Assembly: GCF_022267375.1 (NCBI RefSeq)
Contig: NZ_JAIZBH010000001.1
Coordinates: 2,576,501 to 2,640,500 of the forward strand
Origin: Leptospira sanjuanensis
Lineage (GTDB): Bacteria; Spirochaetota; Leptospiria; Leptospirales; Leptospiraceae
DNA: 64,000 bases
Reading direction: 5' to 3'
Part shown: one piece after another, positions 13,407 through 24,759 of the stretch
How the letters are laid out: each line of letters begins with the position of its first letter
Position numbering within the stretch: the stretch's first letter is position 1
Position numbers and translations under genes: made by a program
The notes under the pieces: generated by a model
Told to the model about the DNA's origin: nothing
The model's database searches: none
Seen by the model: only the letters and a program-made list of their open reading frames with translations

Positions 13407-13940
13407 CTATTTGCCGGCTTTGTTTAAATAAGGTATGGGATTTAGATAAAACATTTTTTTCCAACCTTCGATTCCTTTGTCTGCAAGCCAGAAATATGGG
13501 AAGAGAGTTACGATTGCATAATGGAGATGCGTTGGTTTTCCGGCCGCGTTTCCTGAATCTCCGACGGTTCCGATCATAGTTCCTTTAGTTACATAAGAAA
13601 GGGAGAATATTTCGATCTTATCCAAGTGCGCGTAGTAATGAAGTTTCCATTGCGGTCCCAACACAAGAACCACATTGCCCCCCATATCGATATTTCCTTG
13701 ATAGAGAATGATTCCGTTTATGGAAGAAAAAACCGTTCTTCCGCGCTTCGCAAAGATATCAACACCTTTGTGCGTGATCGACTTTCCCCAAGGGTAAAAC
13801 CAAAAAGAATCGGAATGGTAACTCGAAACACCGGCGTCTTCCACGGGCATCAAGAAGGATTCCTCCCAAGAAAAACCCAAAAGCAAAATCCCGAGCGCAA
13901 TGGAAAAAAGGGCCAATCCTTTCGTTTTTTTGTTATTCAT
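13407..13940 (-). CDS. M23 family metallopeptidase (LytM-like)
   Basis: A 177-residue protein with an N-terminal hydrophobic anchor or signal (residues 8-25) and a compact M23 zinc peptidase domain. Visible ligands are HKGVD (His58, Asp61), HYYAH (101-105) and HLH (138-140), the standard H-x3-D plus HxH set, so the active site looks intact. Enzymes of this kind cut peptidoglycan peptide cross-bridges in the periplasm. It lacks the long coiled coil of EnvC/NlpD-type regulators. The next minus-strand gene upstream, NhaC, is 85 bp away. Confidence 0.88.
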   Translation of the reverse strand: MNNKKTKGLALFSIALGILLLGFSWEESFLMPVEDAGVSSYHSDSFWFYPWGKSITHKGVDIFAKRGRTVFSSINGIILYQGNIDMGGNVVLVLGPQWKLHYYAHLDKIEIFSLSYVTKGTMIGTVGDSGNAAGKPTHLHYAIVTLFPYFWLADKGIEGWKKMFYLNPIPYLNKAGK

Positions 13941-14025
13941 CGAATTTGGTTTAACGGATTTTAAAGATAGGCATCGGGTTATTTTTTATTTCTATTCTCG
14001 GGCAAAACATTTTTAAAATTGAATA

Positions 14026-15429
14026 TTAGGATTTACGAATTGTCCATCCGGTCCAAGCACAAACGAGCGAAATGATCGGACTACAAAGATTTAAAACGGC
14101 GTAAGGAAGAAACACAACCACCGGAACTCCGAGCGCGGCGGCCATAAAAGAACCGCATGTGTTCCAAGGAACCAAGGCAGAAGTCATCGTTCCCGAATCC
14201 TCGAGCGCTCTCGAAAGGTTTTTGAAATCCAGACCGTGTTCCTCATACGATTTTTTAAACATCTTTCCGGGAACTAAAATGGAAAGATACTGATCCGAAG
14301 AAAGCAGATTTGCGGAAACGCTCGTAAGGATGGTTCCCGTCAGAAGAGAACGATCCGTATTCGCAAATTTTAATATTCCTTTCGTAATCTTTTGGATGAA
14401 ACCGGCACCCTCCATCGCTCCCGCAAAAAACATCGCCGAAAAAATCAACCAAACGGTCGGAAGCATCGAAGCCATCCCCCCTCTCGAAAGAAGAGCGTCG
14501 GTCAGAACGTTCCCCGTCCTGGAAGCGTTCCCTTTCGAAGCGGAGTTCAAAACTTGTTTGTAGACTTCCTGAAAACCCAGATCCGAATGTTGTAGAAAAA
14601 TTCCCGATAGAACCCCCGAAAGAATTCCGGCAAGGATCGACGGGATTGCCGGAATCTTAAAGTAAATCAAAACGAAGGTTAGAACGGGAGGAATCAAAAG
14701 CAAAGGATGAATTCGAAAGGAATTCTCGAGCAAAGAAACGACTTCGTTCACCTTATGATCGATTCCTTCCGATCCGCTATATCCCAAACCGATCCACGTG
14801 AAAAAAACGAGGGCGATACAGAAAGCCGGCAAAGTCGTATATAACATATGTTGAATATGAGTGAATAAAGGAGTTCCCGCGATCGAGGAAGCGAGGTTGG
14901 TCGTTTCCGAAAACGGAGAAAGTTTATCTCCGAAATACGCTCCCGATACGATGGCGCCCGCGGCAGCGCCGGGCGGAACATCGAGTGTGGTTCCGATTCC
15001 CATAAGCGCGACTCCGACCGTACCCGCGGTGGACCAGGAACTTCCCGTAATCAGCGAAACGACGGAGGACAACAAACAAGCGATGACCAGAAAGAAGGAC
15101 GGCTTGAGAATTTTCAAACCCCATACGATCATCGAAGGAACGATGCCCGACCAGATCCAAACTCCGATGAGAGAACCGATAAGCAGAAGAATCAACACTG
15201 GCTTTAAAACGTTCTTCAAAGATTCGAGGATGTGTTCTTCCAAAACGTCCCATTTGACTCCGAGTCGGATTCCGAGTAAACTCGCGACCGTCCCCGATAA
15301 GATCAAAAGCATCTGTGCCGGTCCGTCCACGGTTCCGTTTCCGAACACGACTCCCGCGTAACCGAGTCCCATCACAAGAACGATCACAGGGATCAAAGAT
15401 TCAAAAAGTCCGGGAGTGATCGTCTTCAC
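14026..15429 (-). CDS. NhaC family Na+/H+ antiporter
   Basis: A 467-residue polytopic protein with about eleven hydrophobic segments. It has the NhaC signatures: SSVVSLITGSSWSTAGTVG, GAIVSGAYFGDKLSPFSETTN, and a later LVPWNTCGSFMAA. Proteins of this family exchange Na+ (or a substrate such as malate for lactate) across the inner membrane. The start codon is a GTG that overlaps the TGA of the upstream RluA-type gene by 4 bp, so translation of the two is coupled. The reason for joining an ion antiporter to an RNA enzyme is not evident. Confidence 0.9.
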   Translation of the reverse strand: MKTITPGLFESLIPVIVLVMGLGYAGVVFGNGTVDGPAQMLLILSGTVASLLGIRLGVKWDVLEEHILESLKNVLKPVLILLLIGSLIGVWIWSGIVPSMIVWGLKILKPSFFLVIACLLSSVVSLITGSSWSTAGTVGVALMGIGTTLDVPPGAAAGAIVSGAYFGDKLSPFSETTNLASSIAGTPLFTHIQHMLYTTLPAFCIALVFFTWIGLGYSGSEGIDHKVNEVVSLLENSFRIHPLLLIPPVLTFVLIYFKIPAIPSILAGILSGVLSGIFLQHSDLGFQEVYKQVLNSASKGNASRTGNVLTDALLSRGGMASMLPTVWLIFSAMFFAGAMEGAGFIQKITKGILKFANTDRSLLTGTILTSVSANLLSSDQYLSILVPGKMFKKSYEEHGLDFKNLSRALEDSGTMTSALVPWNTCGSFMAAALGVPVVVFLPYAVLNLCSPIISLVCAWTGWTIRKS

Positions 15430-16517
15430 GAAAAATCCTCCGGAAGAGGAGCTACGATTTTTAGTTTCTTTTTCGTAATCGGATGTACGAATCGAACCGA
15501 GTAAGCGTGCAATGCCTGCCTTTCCATTCCGAGTCTCGTAATCAGATCCGGATTTTTACCTTCGATAAAATCCAAAAACGTATCTTCGTCCTTTCCGTAG
15601 AGTTTATCACCCCAAAGAGGAAATCCCAAACCGTAGAGAGTCGCCCGGATTTGGTGCATACGCCCCGTCACCGGTCTGCACAAAACGAAAGAATGGGTAG
15701 GTTTAGTGGATCCGTCGTTTGGAAGCGGCCGTTTCGTTTTATCGAACGCGGTAGAATGTCCGATCCGATCGGATTCAATTTTTTGAAAGTAGGTCAGACA
15801 GATTTCCTCGTTCGGCTCCGAGAAAGAATTTTCTAAAACGACATTCTTTTTTTCGGAAAAAATATTCCGATTCCGCGGAAGTTCCGCAAAGGCGCGTTTT
15901 TTTCTGATCTTTGAAGTAGAATCCGGTTTCAAAACTCCGTATGCGGTTTTTCGATGGGGAAAATTCCCGTACACTTTGCTAATATAGAATTTCTGAATAT
16001 TTCCGGAACTGAATAAAGAGGAAAGCGAGGAAGCGACCATGGAATTCTTCGCGAATAAAACCGCGCCCGAAGTCTCCCGATCGAGTCTATGAATCGTGAA
16101 CAATGTTCCGAAACGGCCGGATTCGTTCAACAAAGTCAGAAGGTTTCCCTTTCGATACGCTCCCGCGGGATGAACGGGTAAATCCCCCGGCTTGTTCACG
16201 GCTACGATCCAATCATCTTCGAACAAAATCGTATAATCGGTCCGAACCGGAGGTTCTTCTTTTTCCACGGGTTGATAAACGACAATCTCCCCTTCTCGGA
16301 TCAATACGCCCGGCTTTACTTTCTTACCGGAAACCAAAATTCTTCCTTCGGAAATTTCCTTTTGCCAAGCCGTTCTGGAATGATACGTGAATTTTTTGGA
16401 AAGAAAGTGATCGAGTCTCGTTCCGGATTCTTCCTTGGAGATCGCGATCTGTAGAGTTTCGGAATCTCGTTCCGAGCCTGGGGATAAATCCGGGTTGTCG
16501 ATCAAAACTGTGCCCAA
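15426..16517 (-). CDS. RluA family RNA pseudouridine synthase with S4 domain
   Basis: A 363-residue protein. Residues about 25-95 form an S4 RNA-binding domain (TRLDHFLSKKF...VNGK-like SGKKVKPG). The catalytic domain follows, with VNKPGDLPVHPAG and the RluA motif HRLDRETSGAVLF containing the catalytic Asp, then RPVTGRMHQIRATL near the end. It converts uridine to pseudouridine in 23S rRNA or tRNA; the target site cannot be told. An insertion of about 60 residues between the catalytic motif and the HQIR motif (PRNRNIFSEKKNV region) is longer than in typical RluA. The start at 16517 is a TTG and is uncertain. Confidence 0.88.
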   Translation of the reverse strand: MGTVLIDNPDLSPGSERDSETLQIAISKEESGTRLDHFLSKKFTYHSRTAWQKEISEGRILVSGKKVKPGVLIREGEIVVYQPVEKEEPPVRTDYTILFEDDWIVAVNKPGDLPVHPAGAYRKGNLLTLLNESGRFGTLFTIHRLDRETSGAVLFAKNSMVASSLSSLFSSGNIQKFYISKVYGNFPHRKTAYGVLKPDSTSKIRKKRAFAELPRNRNIFSEKKNVVLENSFSEPNEEICLTYFQKIESDRIGHSTAFDKTKRPLPNDGSTKPTHSFVLCRPVTGRMHQIRATLYGLGFPLWGDKLYGKDEDTFLDFIEGKNPDLITRLGMERQALHAYSVRFVHPITKKKLKIVAPLPEDFS

Positions 16518-16522
16518 AAAGT

Positions 16523-17599
16523 TTAGTGTTCCTTAGAATCGACGTAGGTCTGAATCATGTTCTCTTCCCGTTCGTTCAAGTTGAAGAACTCGCAACCGAT
16601 GCGAAACATCTTGTCCGTATTGTTGATGTTTCGGATAACGGCTCGAAACGTCCCCTTGTTTTCCGCGGAAAGATTCAGATCGAACAGGATCGTTTCTCCC
16701 ACGGTAAAACTTCTCGAAAAGAAAATCGACTGCGGATGAAAAAAACCGACCCCTTGCATGGAGATGTTGTCCACGTTGCATTTTTCCTTGGATTCTTGAA
16801 AGAAACCGGAAGCGATCACTTCCTTCGAAACCGCGTTGGCCGCGATGTTCGCCGCGTTGAAGTCGTTCGTGCCGAGTTCCTTGTCCGAAAGAATCTGAAC
16901 GTAGCCGAGAGGGGTATAACCCTTGTACCGAATCATGATCGAAATTTCGGAGATGATTCCCGGATCGAGTTTATTGACCGCGATCAGTTTTTGATATTCG
17001 GGAAACGGAAGAAACTGAAACCCTGCGCTTCCGTCTCCTCTGGAATTTCGATCCAGAACGTAGATCGCCTGATCGAAGTTGTACATCAGTCTGAGACGGT
17101 TATCCATGCGGTCCGAAAAGAAAACGCTGGAATGAGGATACGTTTCCCTGAGTTGTTTCGCGTGTTTTTTTACGATCTCGTCGATCTTTTTATCAGCAAA
17201 TCCTAATGTTTTTCTCAGATTCCCCTGATTGATGATGTTGGTAAGACTGATCTGCGAACCGTTGGCGCTAGCGTCCACGTGAATCCGTTCTTCCGTCCTT
17301 TGAGCGACCGTGACTTGAATCGCGGTAGCAAGAAGAAGTTCGACTCCGTTGGCAGGATTGTGCATCTCGACCGTGAACAATGCCGCAAATCTATGATTGT
17401 TGTGAACGAGAAAAAGTTTTCGATGCGCTTCCGCCGGAGTTCCGGGGGGAAGAGTGACCACGATCCGAACCGCATCCTTGAGACCGACGACCCGCACCGG
17501 TAAAGGACGATTGTCGACGAGGATCACGACCGGAAGTCTGGTAAAAAGAGACTGAAGAATTTTGTGAATTCCTTCCGGGTCATTGATGATTTTATCCAT
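16523..17599 (-). CDS. PilZ/DUF1577-type leptospiral protein
   Basis: A 358-residue soluble protein. Its C-terminal third has PilZ-like features: a QGVGFFHPQSIFF segment, then GETILFDLNLSAENKGTFRAVIRNINNTD and RIGCEFFNL. The N-terminal two-thirds resemble the DUF1577 family found in leptospires. PilZ domains bind cyclic di-GMP, but the usual RxxxR and DxSxxG motifs are not clear here, so ligand binding is doubtful. A function in c-di-GMP signalling is a possibility only, supported weakly by the GGDEF protein 5 kb away. Confidence 0.65.
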   Translation of the reverse strand: MDKIINDPEGIHKILQSLFTRLPVVILVDNRPLPVRVVGLKDAVRIVVTLPPGTPAEAHRKLFLVHNNHRFAALFTVEMHNPANGVELLLATAIQVTVAQRTEERIHVDASANGSQISLTNIINQGNLRKTLGFADKKIDEIVKKHAKQLRETYPHSSVFFSDRMDNRLRLMYNFDQAIYVLDRNSRGDGSAGFQFLPFPEYQKLIAVNKLDPGIISEISIMIRYKGYTPLGYVQILSDKELGTNDFNAANIAANAVSKEVIASGFFQESKEKCNVDNISMQGVGFFHPQSIFFSRSFTVGETILFDLNLSAENKGTFRAVIRNINNTDKMFRIGCEFFNLNEREENMIQTYVDSKEH

Positions 17600-17701
17600 G
17601 AATTTGGTCGAGATCCGTTATTCCCGTTTCCATCGGGGACGAAACCCCGATTTGCGGTTTGAATATTGGATCGGAAATGCCGAGTTAGTAAAACGATTTT
17701 C

Positions 17702-19984
17702 TTATTGTGAAACCGAATTTTCTTCGTCGTTTTTTTTCCGGAACAGAAGGTCCATTCCGATGCCTCGAAGGGTTTCCGCTCCGGTCACGTTCATAGATTG
17801 CAAAAGATGTTCGGTATATTGCGAAATTAAAAATCGAATTCCTGCGACTCCGCCTCCGACCGCAAAAATCGCCATCGGCCTTCCCACAAGAACAGTGTCC
17901 GCGCCGAGAGCGATCATCTTGAAGACGTCCATCCCGCTTCGAACTCCTCCGTCCACGGCGATCGGAATTTTATCTCCGACAGCTTTGCGAATTCCCGATA
18001 GAACCCTCGCGGTTCCGGGCATATCGTCCAAGACCCTTCCGCCGTGATTGGAAACTACGATACAATCCGCACCCGCGTCGATCGCAAGTTGCGCGTCTTC
18101 CGGAGTCATGATTCCCTTCACGATAAAAGGAAGTTTTGTAAGAGAACGGATCTTTCCGAGTTTAGAGACGTTGCGGGTTACGGAAGAAATGTTCCTTAAA
18201 GTCATCGTTTTGAAGTTCACCGCGTCCACGTCCATTCCGAGCGCGAACAAACCCGCATTTTCGGATTCTTGAAACCGTTCCTTTAAAAGACCTTCGTCTT
18301 CTCTCGGTTTGCAGATGAGAATCGCATCCGCCTTCGTTTTACGGACCGCTTCGAGCATAATAAGATATTTGTCCGGGCTGGCGCCGTCGCCTAACCATGC
18401 TAAGGTGCCGGAAGTTTGACAACCTTCGAGAAGTGTTGCCGCAAACGTGAACTCGTCCATGGCGCCGTTCATGTTGGTGACTGCGCCGGTCATCGGCGCG
18501 GCCATCAAAGGAGTTTTGATTTTTTTCCCTAAAAAGTGAGTTTCCGTCGAGCCTTGCGTATGTTCGCGGATGTATCTAGGAAGAATGGAATATTCCTGTA
18601 AGGCCTTGACGTTGTCTTGGAAGGTAAGCATTCTTCCCAAACCGCCCATACCGGGAACGCCGGAAGCGCAATCGGTTCCGTCGCATACTTTACAAACCCA
18701 GCATATATCTTTCCCGAATCGGATTCTCGCGTTTTGTTGGATTTCTTTTTCGGAAACGGAATAGAGCTCGTCGCAGGTAAAACGGATCGTATTTTTTACT
18801 GTTTCGAAAACGGCTTCGGCCTTTTCGAGAGTGTCCGCGCTTATGATGACGTGGCCCGTCTTTTCGATGTTATTCGTGGGTTCCTGGATGATATCGCCGA
18901 TCTTGTTCATAAAGAAGAGATCGTTGACGCCTTCGATCTTGCGAGTCTCTTCGATTCCGTCGATCGCGAGAAGTTTTCCTCTCGGAGCCAACAGACAACG
19001 TTCGATCGAAACGCGTTTTACGGTAGGAGTTAAGTTGTCCGGTTCTTCTCCGAGTGCGATGAGAATTGCGGCTCGGTTCAGGTTGATCCCGGAGGAAAGG
19101 GGAAACGTAAACGCGGACATAAAACCGCCGGAAAGCCTTGCCGCGATCTCGCCCACTTTTACTCCGTCCGGAGTGACCTTGATATCGCCCTTACCGGCGC
19201 CGAGAGTGATTCCGAGCGCCTTCATGCTTCGAAACATCACGTCTTCCACTTCCTTTAAAACGGAAGGACTTAAACTCGAAGGCATGTTGTGTCCCATCTC
19301 GATAAAGAACGGTTCGCGTTCGATGATTCGATCCGCGATTCCGGTAATCACGAAATTTCCGTTCCAAGTCAACGCGTCGACGGAAACTTCCGGACCGGGC
19401 ATGTATTCTTCTAAGATCATTTCCCCCGTGGGAGAATATTTTTTCGCGTGTTTAAAGGCCGCTTGTAATTCTTCCCTGTTTTCAACCTTGATGACTCCGC
19501 GCGCGCCCATGTTGTCCGCAGGTTTCATGACGAGGGGAAATTTCAAAAATTCTAATGCTTCTCGCGTGTCAGCAAGGCTCCAAACGGGAGCGAAACCGGG
19601 AAGAGGAATCCCCGCTTTTTTCAGACGTTCGCGCATCTTCACTTTGTTGGAAGCGGCTTCCGCGTCCACGTAACGAATTCCCGGAAGATCCAGCGCGTTC
19701 GCGACGGCGGCAACCGTCATACTCGCGTCCGTTCCGGCGGTGATCACTCCGTCGATCTTGATCTTGGTCGCGAGTTTTTTGGATTCGCGCACCATTCCCT
19801 CGATGTCCTTCGTGCTCATCACCATCGGAATGTCGCAGATCTTCATCCCGGGTGCGTCGCCGTTCATATCGGCTACGACCGTCGTGAGTTTCATCATTCT
19901 CGCAGTTTGGATGATGGGCACCTGGAGAAGTCCTCCGCCCACGATGAGAATCGTTTTTCCCGTAATTTTATGACTCAGTGACAA
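17702..19984 (-). CDS. Fusion of ATP-grasp ligase and FMN-dependent alpha-hydroxy-acid dehydrogenase domains
   Basis: A 760-residue two-domain protein. Residues 1-400 are an ATP-grasp enzyme: a pre-ATP-grasp fold starting GKTILIVGGG, AGTDASMTVAA, FPLVMKPADNMGARGV (ATP lysine region), ILEEYMPGPEVSVD and EIAARLSGG. A Cys-rich joint follows (CWVCKVCDGTDCASGVPGMGG). The C-terminal 330 residues are an FMN-binding TIM barrel with PFIVKGIMTPEDAQLA and IVVSNHGGRVLDDMPGT, as in lactate or glycolate oxidases. The start is a TTG with a GAGGA ribosome binding site. The reaction is not known. It is 15 bp downstream of mnmA. Confidence 0.85.
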   Translation of the reverse strand: MSLSHKITGKTILIVGGGLLQVPIIQTARMMKLTTVVADMNGDAPGMKICDIPMVMSTKDIEGMVRESKKLATKIKIDGVITAGTDASMTVAAVANALDLPGIRYVDAEAASNKVKMRERLKKAGIPLPGFAPVWSLADTREALEFLKFPLVMKPADNMGARGVIKVENREELQAAFKHAKKYSPTGEMILEEYMPGPEVSVDALTWNGNFVITGIADRIIEREPFFIEMGHNMPSSLSPSVLKEVEDVMFRSMKALGITLGAGKGDIKVTPDGVKVGEIAARLSGGFMSAFTFPLSSGINLNRAAILIALGEEPDNLTPTVKRVSIERCLLAPRGKLLAIDGIEETRKIEGVNDLFFMNKIGDIIQEPTNNIEKTGHVIISADTLEKAEAVFETVKNTIRFTCDELYSVSEKEIQQNARIRFGKDICWVCKVCDGTDCASGVPGMGGLGRMLTFQDNVKALQEYSILPRYIREHTQGSTETHFLGKKIKTPLMAAPMTGAVTNMNGAMDEFTFAATLLEGCQTSGTLAWLGDGASPDKYLIMLEAVRKTKADAILICKPREDEGLLKERFQESENAGLFALGMDVDAVNFKTMTLRNISSVTRNVSKLGKIRSLTKLPFIVKGIMTPEDAQLAIDAGADCIVVSNHGGRVLDDMPGTARVLSGIRKAVGDKIPIAVDGGVRSGMDVFKMIALGADTVLVGRPMAIFAVGGGVAGIRFLISQYTEHLLQSMNVTGAETLRGIGMDLLFRKKNDEENSVSQ

Positions 19985-19999
19985 AAAGAAAAATCCTCG

Positions 20000-21136
<1,137 letters not shown>

Positions 21137-22096
21137 CTACTTTCCGCCGTCTTTCCCTACTATACCTATAAGACTCCGTTTCATGTCCAAAAGAATTCTA
21201 TGCTCGTTCAGCCAGTTTACTCCCAGAATTCCCTGGATTCGGACTCCCGTGGGAACTCCCGAAAAATCCACAGGAAGGCCGGAAGGAAGAATTTCGAGAT
21301 TCTCCACACAAATAGACGTGGTATCAATACAAAGTTTCCGTATAAAACGCGTTCTTACGTTCAAAACCTTGCCTTGAAAGTTGAGAATCTGGACCGGCCG
21401 ACTCGAGGAAGTTTCCTCCACAAAACCGGGAACCGGTTTGGGAAGTTCCAAAAGACTCAGATCGGCGCCCGTATCCATCAAAAGGAGGGCTTTTTCATCC
21501 GGGCTGTAATTCATTTCTAAAACCGGGTGACCGGAAAAAAAACGGAGCGGTTCCGTGTTCTGTGCAAGACCCGGAAATTCGGGAACCATGGACTCGGCGA
21601 ACTCTCCACCCGCGGTTTCGAGAAAACGGATCTGATTCGGATATTCTAATATTAGAATTTTCTCATACAGAGCGTCCATCCCGATGATCCCGTCCAGTTC
21701 CAGACTTCCGGAAAAACCGTGGGAATGAACCGTCATTTCCTTAAAAACGGGATGGCTTTTGTGAAAAAGTCGGATCGTCCGGATTTTTCGAACCGAATCG
21801 TCCTTCCCTCCGGGATAGGTCACCGCGATTCTTCGTTTGGCATCCTGTTCGGAAAAATATTTCTCATCCAAAAAGGAGAATCTCGAACCGGTATCCACAA
21901 GAAACCGGAGCGGTTTTTCATCGGGGGAAAGGGAAAGTTGAATAAAGCGGAATCCGCTTCGTTCCTGAAACGGAAGAATGATTTCGATTCCCCCGGAAAC
22001 GGAAGAGATCCGTGCCTGCGAGGGAATCAGAGAACAGGAAAGAAAAAAGAAAACTACGAAGGAGAGAAGTATCCTCAGATAAGTTTTTTGATACAT
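21137..22096 (-). CDS. Lipoprotein with two retropepsin-like aspartic protease half-domains
   Basis: A 319-residue protein (from the Met at 22096) with a hydrophobic N-terminus ending FFLSC at Cys21, a plausible lipobox. Two tandem aspartic-protease halves are visible. The first has LRFLVDTGSRFSFLD (DTG at 68-70) and DGIIGMDAL; the second has ALLLMDTGADLSLLE (DTG at 208-210) and QGILGVNWL. Each half thus has a DTG and a hydrophobic-hydrophobic-Gly motif, so a single chain could form a complete active site. It would act at the periplasmic side of a membrane. The gene abuts mnmA. The start is uncertain, with another Met at 22111. Confidence 0.82.
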   Translation of the reverse strand: MYQKTYLRILLSFVVFFFLSCSLIPSQARISSVSGGIEIILPFQERSGFRFIQLSLSPDEKPLRFLVDTGSRFSFLDEKYFSEQDAKRRIAVTYPGGKDDSVRKIRTIRLFHKSHPVFKEMTVHSHGFSGSLELDGIIGMDALYEKILILEYPNQIRFLETAGGEFAESMVPEFPGLAQNTEPLRFFSGHPVLEMNYSPDEKALLLMDTGADLSLLELPKPVPGFVEETSSSRPVQILNFQGKVLNVRTRFIRKLCIDTTSICVENLEILPSGLPVDFSGVPTGVRIQGILGVNWLNEHRILLDMKRSLIGIVGKDGGK

Positions 22097-22305
22097 TTCT
22101 GATTGGAACATCGTGTATAGTCGATCACGCAGTCCCGATACTGAATTCCCGTGATCGGGTCCGCGGGTTTGTATTCTATAAAACACGAATACGGGGAAAA
22201 ATCAAATTTTTCTTTCCCGAGGGCGCGATCCTGAATCCGTTTTGTAAGTTCTGTTTCCTCGAGTCCGCTCAGAGGAATCTGGTACAGCAGGAGATTCTTT
22301 TCCAT
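22075..22305 (-). CDS. Small hypothetical protein
   Basis: A 76-residue open frame whose 3' end overlaps the start of the aspartic-protease-like gene by 22 bp. The composition looks like a real protein rather than a shadow: an N-terminal SGLEETELTKRIQDRALG helix, then a CFIEYKP...CVIDYTRCSNQKC segment with four Cys. It has no signal peptide and no family was recognised. It would be the first gene of the unit that includes the protease-like gene and mnmA. Confidence 0.45.
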   Translation of the reverse strand: MEKNLLLYQIPLSGLEETELTKRIQDRALGKEKFDFSPYSCFIEYKPADPITGIQYRDCVIDYTRCSNQKCIKKLI

Positions 22306-22345
22306 ACCGTACTCATCGGCAGATTCCGAAAAAAGAAAAGTTTTT

Positions 22346-23404
<1,059 letters not shown>

Positions 23405-23556
23405 ACGGTTGGTTCTCCGGTCTCTGTAGATGCTAAGGGAGTGTTTTCCAATTGAGTGCCGAGTCTAATTCGACGTTCTTTTTCATTCGAAATGATTCTC
23501 TTTAAGAGGTTATCAGACCAATTTTTCTTTAAAAATCAATTCTTTTTGCCGATTTC

Positions 23557-23587
23557 TTGTTGCTTTCGAAGCTTCCAAGCAAATACT
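23557..23587 (+). promoter_or_regulatory. Candidate promoter of the initiator tRNA
   Basis: A TTGTTG hexamer at 23557-23562 and AATACT at 23582-23587, 19 bp apart, stand about 13 bp before the tRNA. Both hexamers match the vegetative consensus only in part and the spacing is long, so this is a weak call. Confidence 0.25.
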
Positions 23588-23596
23588 GACCTATAG

Positions 23597-23984
<388 letters not shown>

Positions 23985-24758
23985 TCAACCGCCTAACTCT
24001 TGAGAACGTTTGGTGGCCGCTTTGACTGCTTGCAGAATCGAATCCGTAAATCCGTTCTTTTCCAACTCCGCAAGCCCGGCAATCGTCGTCCCTCCGGGAG
24101 AAGTCACCTTATTCTTCCAAACTTCCGGATGAGCGGAAGGATCTTTTTTTCTTTCTTTGCGAAGAAGTTCCGCAGAACCGATCACGGTTTGAATGCTGAG
24201 ATCCAAAGCCTCTTGATAACCCAGTCCGGAAAGAACTCCGCCTTCGGCTAACGCTTGAATGAATTTAAAAACGAACGCCGGTCCCGAACCGGATAATCCC
24301 GTAACCGCATCGAGTAAAGATTCGGAACCCAGTTCCACCGAATGACCGAGGGATTGAAAGATTTCGGTTACGGTTTCATACAAATCCTTATCGCCAAAGT
24401 AACCGATCGCACCTTCCGATACGAGCAAAGGAAGATTCGGCATAACGCGTACGACTTGCGATCCGTTCGGAAGATGTTTTCGGAGCGTTTCCGTTCCGAT
24501 TCCCGCGGCGACGGAGATGATTTTTTTGGGCGATTTGATTTGTCCGAGTAACTCCGTGACCTTGCCGGGTTTTACACAGACAATCATCACGTCGGACTTT
24601 GCGGAGAATTCTTCCCAAGAAGAAACGAGTTCGATTTTTTGATTCGAGGTCATGTAGGGGTCGTAACCCAAAACCTGTGTCGGATAACGTTTTTTGAGGG
24701 AGAGATAAATCGCTCCTCCCATATTTCCGCAGCCTGCAATGCCGATCGTATGTTTCAT
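23985..24758 (-). CDS. proC: Pyrroline-5-carboxylate reductase
   Basis: A 257-residue enzyme of usual length for ProC. The N-terminal NAD(P)-binding motif is IGIAGCGNMGGAI. ISVAAGIG, VVRVMPNLPLLVSEGA and the C-terminal signature DAVTGLSGSGPAFVF are present, followed by TSPGGTTIAGL. It reduces pyrroline-5-carboxylate to proline. The ATG at 24758 has a good AAAGGAA ribosome binding site. It begins 1 bp after the stop of the YggS-type gene, an arrangement common in many bacteria. Confidence 0.96.
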   Translation of the reverse strand: MKHTIGIAGCGNMGGAIYLSLKKRYPTQVLGYDPYMTSNQKIELVSSWEEFSAKSDVMIVCVKPGKVTELLGQIKSPKKIISVAAGIGTETLRKHLPNGSQVVRVMPNLPLLVSEGAIGYFGDKDLYETVTEIFQSLGHSVELGSESLLDAVTGLSGSGPAFVFKFIQALAEGGVLSGLGYQEALDLSIQTVIGSAELLRKERKKDPSAHPEVWKNKVTSPGGTTIAGLAELEKNGFTDSILQAVKAATKRSQELGG

Positions 24759-24759
24759 T

